Assembly: GCA_031555675.1 (NCBI GenBank)
Contig: JAVBUB010000183.1
Coordinates: forward strand, 1 to 10,346
DNA: 10,346 nt
From: JAISJU01 sp031555675
Lineage (GTDB): Bacteria > Bacteroidota > Bacteroidia > Bacteroidales > Paludibacteraceae
Direction: 5' to 3'
A model generated the notes under the pieces. That model was given only the letters and a program-made list of their open reading frames with translations. It ran no database searches and was not told the origin of the DNA. The translations under genes and the position numbers were made by a program. Each line of letters begins with the position of its first letter. Positions within the stretch are counted from its first letter, which is position 1. Positions 6,696 through 10,346 of this stretch are shown piece by piece.

Positions 6696-7968
6696 TAACC
6701 TTAACTTGTTTTGATGAATTATCATCTTTTGCGCAAAAGAAAACCGTTATCAACATAAAAAAGGCTATCAATGGTACTCCCCTCGCATAAAGATCTGTCA
6801 TTAACTGAATTACCGAAATAAGTATTATAAGAAACACATATATCCTCCTTTTTCTGGTTGCAACTATAATGGGTACAATATTCAAAAGAAGCAGAACCAA
6901 AAATCCCAATAATCCGAATTCGAGTGTTGTTTGAAGAAATTGGTTATGAGGGTGTGCACATAATATTTTTCTCAATTCCAGCCCCCGCATAAAAGGGAAG
7001 TCATAAGCTCCTATTATTTCCTGGTTTATGGAACATTTTTGCATAAATAATTCTGCGGAAGTACTTGGTCCGTATCCCAGAATTGGTTCTTTTTCTATTA
7101 ATTCAATAGCTTGTTCCCACAATAAGAGCCGGAATTCCTTATCAAGTTGATCTTCATTCTTGAACATTCTTGGATGTTGGTATACGATGAACAAAAAAAC
7201 CAAAACACCGATCAAAGAAAAAGCCACAGCAGAAATTTTCTTCCATTGCCAAAGAGAAATAAAAATCATTATAAACACCAACAAATTTGCTGTAATAAAG
7301 CCTATTCTGCCTTCTGATAGGAATAATATATAAAATAAAAATCCCATATAAACAAGAAGAGGAATTTTTATAAGAAGCGAATATTTTCCTGTATAATTAT
7401 TGATTAAAAAATAAGCTAATATTAAAGAAATATTGGTATAATAATTAAAAACCATGTGCGTATTAACATATTTCACTCGCATTTCTTTAAAAACAGAAGC
7501 TCTATCCGGATTCTCAAAAAACTCACTAATTCCTATTCTAAAAAATATCAAATAAAAAATGACACATAATGTAATCAACATGAAGACATAAGCAAAATAT
7601 TTCAAACGATAATATTTGTTTATACCTAATAATCCGATAACCCCAAACGCAAAAAACGGCAACCGGTATGTAAGCAAAGTTGAAATATGTTCATGATTTG
7701 ATTCGAAAGGATAATAAAGCAAAAGAAGGGCGTAAAAAAGAAGAAACAGCACAAAAACCCACCTGGTTTTATCCCATACAAAAGTTTTCCATCGCTGCTC
7801 CAAAAAGAACTCACATCCATAAGATATAAAGAAAACATAAAGTGTTATATTGAAAACCTTGGAATTGGGAAAAATTCCCTGTACAACAAGGAAAAGAGCA
7901 CTTATTAAATTAATAAGATTGATTCCTTTTGTGATGATCTGAATGTATTTTGTGAAATTAACGAGCAT
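6682..7968 (-). CDS. O-antigen ligase/polymerase family membrane protein (WaaL/Wzy type)
   Basis: This 428-residue inner-membrane protein has around ten or more hydrophobic helices spread from residue 17 to 412. The Wzy_C/O-antigen ligase signature is visible: SEGRIGFI (218-225), then a large periplasmic loop containing RLLLWEQAIELIEKEPILGYGPS (280-302) and HPHNQFLQTTLEFGLLG (339-355). In characterised members the Arg and His of this loop act in transferring lipid-linked glycan to lipid A core, or in polymerising repeat units. Sequence alone does not separate ligase from polymerase. No flippase, chain-length regulator or nucleotide-sugar genes are in the window, so the rest of the pathway must be elsewhere. 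It is followed by three glycosyltransferase genes, the first overlapping its 3' end by 14 nt. It starts 52 nt after the yraN stop, and I saw no convincing promoter there. Confidence 0.87.
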   Translation of the reverse strand: MLVNFTKYIQIITKGINLINLISALFLVVQGIFPNSKVFNITLYVFFISYGCEFFLEQRWKTFVWDKTRWVFVLFLLFYALLLLYYPFESNHEHISTLLTYRLPFFAFGVIGLLGINKYYRLKYFAYVFMLITLCVIFYLIFFRIGISEFFENPDRASVFKEMRVKYVNTHMVFNYYTNISLILAYFLINNYTGKYSLLIKIPLLVYMGFLFYILFLSEGRIGFITANLLVFIMIFISLWQWKKISAVAFSLIGVLVFLFIVYQHPRMFKNEDQLDKEFRLLLWEQAIELIEKEPILGYGPSTSAELFMQKCSINQEIIGAYDFPFMRGLELRKILCAHPHNQFLQTTLEFGLLGFLVLLLLNIVPIIVATRKRRIYVFLIILISVIQLMTDLYARGVPLIAFFMLITVFFCAKDDNSSKQVKVNEQG

Positions 7969-8020
7969 ATAATCAGGTAAGCTATTCCTACAAGATGTAA
8001 ATGTAATAAAAAAAATTGTA

Positions 8021-8389
8021 TTAACAATTTACCGGAGGCAAAAAAGCATCTTCGATATGTTCTATTATAAAATTTTCGTCTTTAGGTAAAACGGAAATAA
8101 TATCAAAGCGTGTTTCCATGTTGATATCAAAAGTTTCGATATATCCTTGTGTGGCATTTACAATATTTCTGATTTTTCCGTTGGTAACGGCATCTTTAGG
8201 ATGTTCAAAAAACTCCGTCGAACGGGATTTTACTTCGACCACTATCAATTGATTATCTTTTTCGGCTACAATATCCAGCTCACCTTTCAGGTGCCTCCAA
8301 TTGGCATGTCTGATCATATATCCGTTTGCCTGCAAATATGCTTGAGCACGCTCTTCTCCAAGTTTACCTAAATCATTGTGTTTTGCCAT
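8021..8389 (-). CDS. YraN/UPF0102 family nuclease-like protein
   Basis: This is a 122-residue soluble protein of the YraN (UPF0102) family at the usual family length. It has the Holliday-junction-resolvase-like PD-(D/E)xK arrangement: GxxGEERAQAYLQANGY (8-24), GELDIVAE (36-43) with the metal-binding Asp39, and VVEVKSR (50-56) with the Glu-x-Lys pair, ending with RFDIISVL (94-101). A role in DNA handling is inferred from the fold; the physiological function of the family is not established. It is first in the minus-strand run that continues into the glycan cassette and is divergent from the small gene at 8487. The start MAKHNDLGKLGEERA is the family norm. A weak -7-like TACTTTAG lies upstream on its strand, without a clear -33 partner. 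Confidence 0.93.
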   Translation of the reverse strand: MAKHNDLGKLGEERAQAYLQANGYMIRHANWRHLKGELDIVAEKDNQLIVVEVKSRSTEFFEHPKDAVTNGKIRNIVNATQGYIETFDINMETRFDIISVLPKDENFIIEHIEDAFLPPVNC

Positions 8390-8465
8390 GAAAGCTCAAA
8401 AAATTTTAAAACCGCTAAAGTACATCTTTTTTCCAATTTATTAGATTAGTTTATCGCGAAAATAT

Positions 8466-8474
8466 TACTTTTGT
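8466..8474 (+). promoter_or_regulatory. Bacteroidota-type -7 box before the small RHH-like gene
   Basis: TACTTTTGT fits the Bacteroidota sigma-factor -7 consensus TAnnTTTG followed by a pyrimidine. The -33 region is weak: only TTAG is found, about 21 nt upstream. The box ends 12 nt before ATG 8487, so a transcript from it would have a leader of only a few bases. It lies in the divergent gap between yraN and the small gene. Confidence 0.5.
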
Positions 8475-8486
8475 GAAAAGAAAAAA

Positions 8487-8711
8487 ATGAAGAAAGAGGA
8501 GAAGAAAATACCACAACGCAACGTACTCAAAAGAACCAACCGGGTCACATTTGTTTTCAACGATGAAGAGATGAAAATGCTGAACCGGTTTTTCGATAAA
8601 TATAAAGTACAGAACAAATCCAAATGGATGCGTGAAACAATCATAGGTTCTATCCTTAAAACTTTAGAAGAAGATTATCCGAAACTTTTCGAAGAACGTG
8701 AAATGAAATAA
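8487..8711 (+). CDS. small ribbon-helix-helix-like protein, conserved hypothetical
   Basis: This 74-residue basic protein is not one I can name. A polar Lys/Glu N-terminus (1-17) leads into RVTFVFNDEEMKML (19-32), then NRFFDKYKVQNKSKWMRETIIGSIL (33-57). The pattern of one beta strand, helix, turn with N-K-S-K-W, and second helix is that of Arc/MetJ/CopG ribbon-helix-helix DNA-binding proteins or relaxosome accessory proteins. That reading is an inference from pattern, not a family match. It has its own good -7 box very close to the start, so it may be nearly leaderless. It is followed after 2 nt by an inverted heptamer array and then by rmuC on the same strand, so the two may be co-transcribed. 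It could act as an autorepressor of the yraN/small-gene divergent region. It is not obviously toxin-antitoxin: no partner gene is adjacent. Confidence 0.75.
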   Translation: MKKEEKKIPQRNVLKRTNRVTFVFNDEEMKMLNRFFDKYKVQNKSKWMRETIIGSILKTLEEDYPKLFEEREMK

Positions 8712-8713
8712 TC

Positions 8714-8808
8714 AGGTTTTAAGTTATAAGTAATAAGTTTTAAGCCCTTAAAACGAACAAACCGGATTAACATACTTATAACTCACTACTTACCACTTAT
8801 AACTTATT
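8714..8808. repeat. paired inverted arrays of 7-nt units in the gap before rmuC
   Basis: The left array (8714 to about 8748) is a run of roughly five 7-nt units of the form AAGTTAT/AAGTAAT. The right array (8774-8808) is five consecutive units of the form ACTTATA with variants, which is the reverse complement of the left unit. The longest perfect pairing is TAAGTTATAAGT (8720-8731) with 8795-8806, continuing after two mismatches with TAAGT (8734-8738) to 8788-8792. The arrays fill the gap between the small gene's stop and the rmuC start and could fold into a long AT-rich hairpin. No Shine-Dalgarno is seen for rmuC. Confidence 0.8.
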
Positions 8809-8810
8809 TT

Positions 8811-10166
8811 ATGACAACTTCCTTTTTATTTCTTATATCAGGCCTTGTTATTGGCTTTTTAATTGCTTTTCTTGTTTACAAAAAACAACAAGAAAATGCA
8901 GCGAACGAGTTTTCAGAAAAAGAGAAAGCCGCGTTGAACCTGCAAATTGCACTGGACAAAGAAAAATCTATTCTTGAAACCAAATATAAGCAAGCGTTAG
9001 ACGAATACGAAAAATCGGTGCATGCCCTCGAAAACGAAAGGGATATATCCAAAAATCAATCCATCAGTATTGCGACATTAGAAAATGAAAATAAAAACAT
9101 TCTCGAAAAACTTCAGACGCAAAAAACTGAAATAGAAGAACTTCAAAAACGCCTCACCACAGAATTCGAAAACATTGCCAATAAAATACTAAAAGAAAGA
9201 GCCACCGAATTCTCCGCTGTCAACGAAAAAAATATTGGAGAAATACTCAATCCACTGAAAGAAAAGATATCTATTTTCGAAAAGAAAGTAGAAGAAACAT
9301 ACGACAAAGAGTTAAGAGACAAACTCAGTCTGAAAGAAGAGGTAAAACGTTTGGCTGAACTAAACACCCGCATCAGCGAAGATGCCAATAATTTAACTAA
9401 AGCCCTAAAAGGAGAAGTAAAAAAACAAGGCAATTGGGGCGAAATTGTACTCGAAAGAATATTAGAACGCTCCGGATTATCCATTGGCCAAGAATACGAA
9501 AGAGAAGTAGTTATCAGCGGCGACGACGGCAGCAATCAACGTCCGGATGTAATTATATACTTACCTGAGAACAAACACATTATAATAGACAGCAAGGTTT
9601 CGCTCGTTGCTTATGAGCAATATGTAAACGCTGCAAGCGACGAAGATCGCGAAAGGCATATGAAAGATCATATTACTTCGCTAAGGAATCACGTAAAGAT
9701 ATTGAGTGAAAAAAAATATCAAAACTCTCCTACCCTCAATGCGCCGGATTTCGTATTACTATTTCTTCCTATCGAAGCGTCTTTTGCCGTTGCGGTGCAA
9801 GAATCATCCGATATTTTCTCTTATGCGTGGGAAAGAAAAATTGTGATTGTAAGTCCAACCACCCTGCTGGCTACCTTACGCACCATAAGCTCCATATGGA
9901 AACAAGAAAACCAAACCAAAAATGCCCGAGAAATAGCTCGCCTGAGCGGCACCTTATACGACAAACTGGTAGGATTTGTGAGCGATCTGGAAAAAATAAA
10001 AGAACACATCGAACGTGCCGGAAACTCTTATGACGAGGCTTTCAAAAAGATGCAAACCGGCAATGGTAATATTTTCAGAACTGCCGAAAAAATAAAAAAT
10101 TTGGGAGCAAATGTAACCAAATCATTGCCCGAAAACCTTATTGACCGTGAGGCTTTAGATGAGTAG
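8811..10166 (+). CDS. rmuC: DNA recombination protein RmuC
   Basis: This 451-residue protein belongs to the RmuC family, named for limiting recombination at inverted repeats in E. coli. Residues 4-23 form one N-terminal membrane helix. A long Glu/Lys/Leu-rich coiled coil covers about 28-200. The conserved RmuC domain then begins with QGNWGEIVLERILERSGL (206-223), followed by RPDVIIYLP (244-252) and HIIIDSKV (256-263), where Asp246 and the Asp260/Lys262 pair match the proposed PD-(D/E)xK nuclease site. Further conserved stretches are APDFVLLFLPIEASF (311-325) and VIVSPTTLLATLRTISSIW (345-363). The C-terminal helix bundle ends in ENLIDREALDE. The length is normal and the motifs are intact. ATG 8811 comes 2 nt after the heptamer array. 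Its proposed role concerning inverted repeats next to an inverted-repeat array is a curious coincidence, nothing more. Confidence 0.95.
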   Translation: MTTSFLFLISGLVIGFLIAFLVYKKQQENAANEFSEKEKAALNLQIALDKEKSILETKYKQALDEYEKSVHALENERDISKNQSISIATLENENKNILEKLQTQKTEIEELQKRLTTEFENIANKILKERATEFSAVNEKNIGEILNPLKEKISIFEKKVEETYDKELRDKLSLKEEVKRLAELNTRISEDANNLTKALKGEVKKQGNWGEIVLERILERSGLSIGQEYEREVVISGDDGSNQRPDVIIYLPENKHIIIDSKVSLVAYEQYVNAASDEDRERHMKDHITSLRNHVKILSEKKYQNSPTLNAPDFVLLFLPIEASFAVAVQESSDIFSYAWERKIVIVSPTTLLATLRTISSIWKQENQTKNAREIARLSGTLYDKLVGFVSDLEKIKEHIERAGNSYDEAFKKMQTGNGNIFRTAEKIKNLGANVTKSLPENLIDREALDE

Positions 10167-10301
10167 GTTAAATACAGATGTATTCAATATGAAAATAAAT
10201 TTCAAATAAAAAAACACAAACAATTTGTAAAGTAAAAAAATATATCTATTTTTGCAGTCCGAATTTTTGAATAAAAAATAACAATATAATAATTTACAGC
10301 G
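10167..10301. other. intergenic region between rmuC and rpmH
   Basis: This is 135 nt of very AT-rich sequence without an ORF. It contains the rpmH promoter at 10224-10255. Two short inverted repeats follow the rmuC stop (AATAC/GTATT around 4 nt near 10172, and TGAAA/TTTCA around 10189-10204), but they are AT-only and lack a U tract, so I do not call a terminator. Confidence 0.6.
10224..10255 (+). promoter_or_regulatory. Bacteroidota housekeeping promoter for rpmH
   Basis: A -33 box TTTG (10224-10227) and a -7 box TATTTTTGC (10247-10255, matching TAnnTTTG plus pyrimidine) are separated by 19 nt, the spacing known for the Bacteroidota primary sigma factor. Transcription would begin a few bases after 10255, leaving a leader of about 40 nt before the rpmH start at 10302. 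Strong expression is expected for a ribosomal protein gene. Confidence 0.8.
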
Positions 10302-10346
10302 ATGAAAAGAACATTCCAACCATCGAACAGAAAAAGAAAAAACAAA
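10302..10346 (+). CDS. rpmH: 50S ribosomal protein L34 (3' truncated by window end)
   Basis: The 15 codons visible encode MKRTFQPSNRKRKNK, the highly conserved N-terminus of bacterial L34, a roughly 45-50-residue basic protein of the large ribosomal subunit. The remaining two thirds lie beyond the window. The gene has its own Bacteroidota-type promoter 47 nt upstream of the start and an A/T-rich leader without a clear Shine-Dalgarno. It is not next to rnpA or dnaA on the visible side, unlike the arrangement in many other phyla. Confidence 0.95.
   Translation, partial: MKRTFQPSNRKRKNK

Noticed and set aside
6825..6839. A 15-nt string TTATAAGAAACACAT shared with 1601-1615
   Set aside because: One copy is coding (membrane protein gene, minus strand) and the other intergenic; low-complexity AT-rich match without flanking similarity, most likely coincidence.
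7969..8020. Possible promoter for the glycan cassette between yraN and the membrane-protein gene
   Set aside because: Only partial matches (TACATTTA) to TAnnTTTG and no -33 TTTG at the right spacing on the minus strand.
9143..9535. Minus-strand 130-residue Ser/Leu-rich frame inside rmuC
   Set aside because: Antisense of the Glu/Lys-rich coiled coil of RmuC; composition is explained by the coding strand.

Overview
The window reads as ordinary chromosome of a Bacteroidota, probably order Bacteroidales. Four things point there: the run of a basic Asn/Gln-rich tail, then gldH, then trmB; a Mrp ATPase with the Bacteroidales-type 'ENMAWFTPAELP' segment in place of a CxxC; a C10 (streptopain-like) protease with a type IX secretion-like C-terminus; and promoter boxes of the Bacteroidota sigma-factor type (TTTG, about 19 nt, TAnnTTTG). 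The DNA is AT-rich and genes rarely have a clear Shine-Dalgarno, also usual for the phylum.

Layout. Positions 1-1589 (+) hold the 3' end of a gene that by context is a PSP1/RicT-type protein, then the lipoprotein gene gldH and the tRNA m7G46 methyltransferase gene trmB. All three overlap slightly and look like one operon. Positions 1679-3031 (+) hold a secreted cysteine protease. One base later comes mrp (3033-4151, +), a P-loop ATPase of Fe-S cluster handling. From 8389 down to 4154 everything is on the minus strand: yraN, an O-antigen ligase/polymerase-type membrane protein, and three family-2 glycosyltransferases packed with overlaps or tiny gaps, forming a surface-glycan cassette. Positions 8487-10166 (+) hold a small ribbon-helix-helix-like protein and rmuC. 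A well-formed Bacteroidota promoter then precedes the first 15 codons of rpmH (ribosomal protein L34), which is cut by the window end.

How the genes fit together. The left part mixes tRNA modification and Fe-S housekeeping with an envelope lipoprotein and a secreted protease that looks like an insertion between trmB and mrp. The minus-strand block probably builds and polymerises or ligates a lipopolysaccharide/O-antigen-like glycan: three transferases add sugars and the membrane protein joins or polymerises the chains. The right part is DNA-related (rmuC, a putative small DNA-binding protein) and translation (rpmH).

I found no previously undescribed multi-gene system, no CRISPR array, tRNA, rRNA or insertion sequence. 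The most unusual signals are structural: a near-perfect palindromic repeat lying in frame inside mrp, encoding part of its interdomain linker, and two inverted arrays of 7-nt units filling the gap in front of rmuC.
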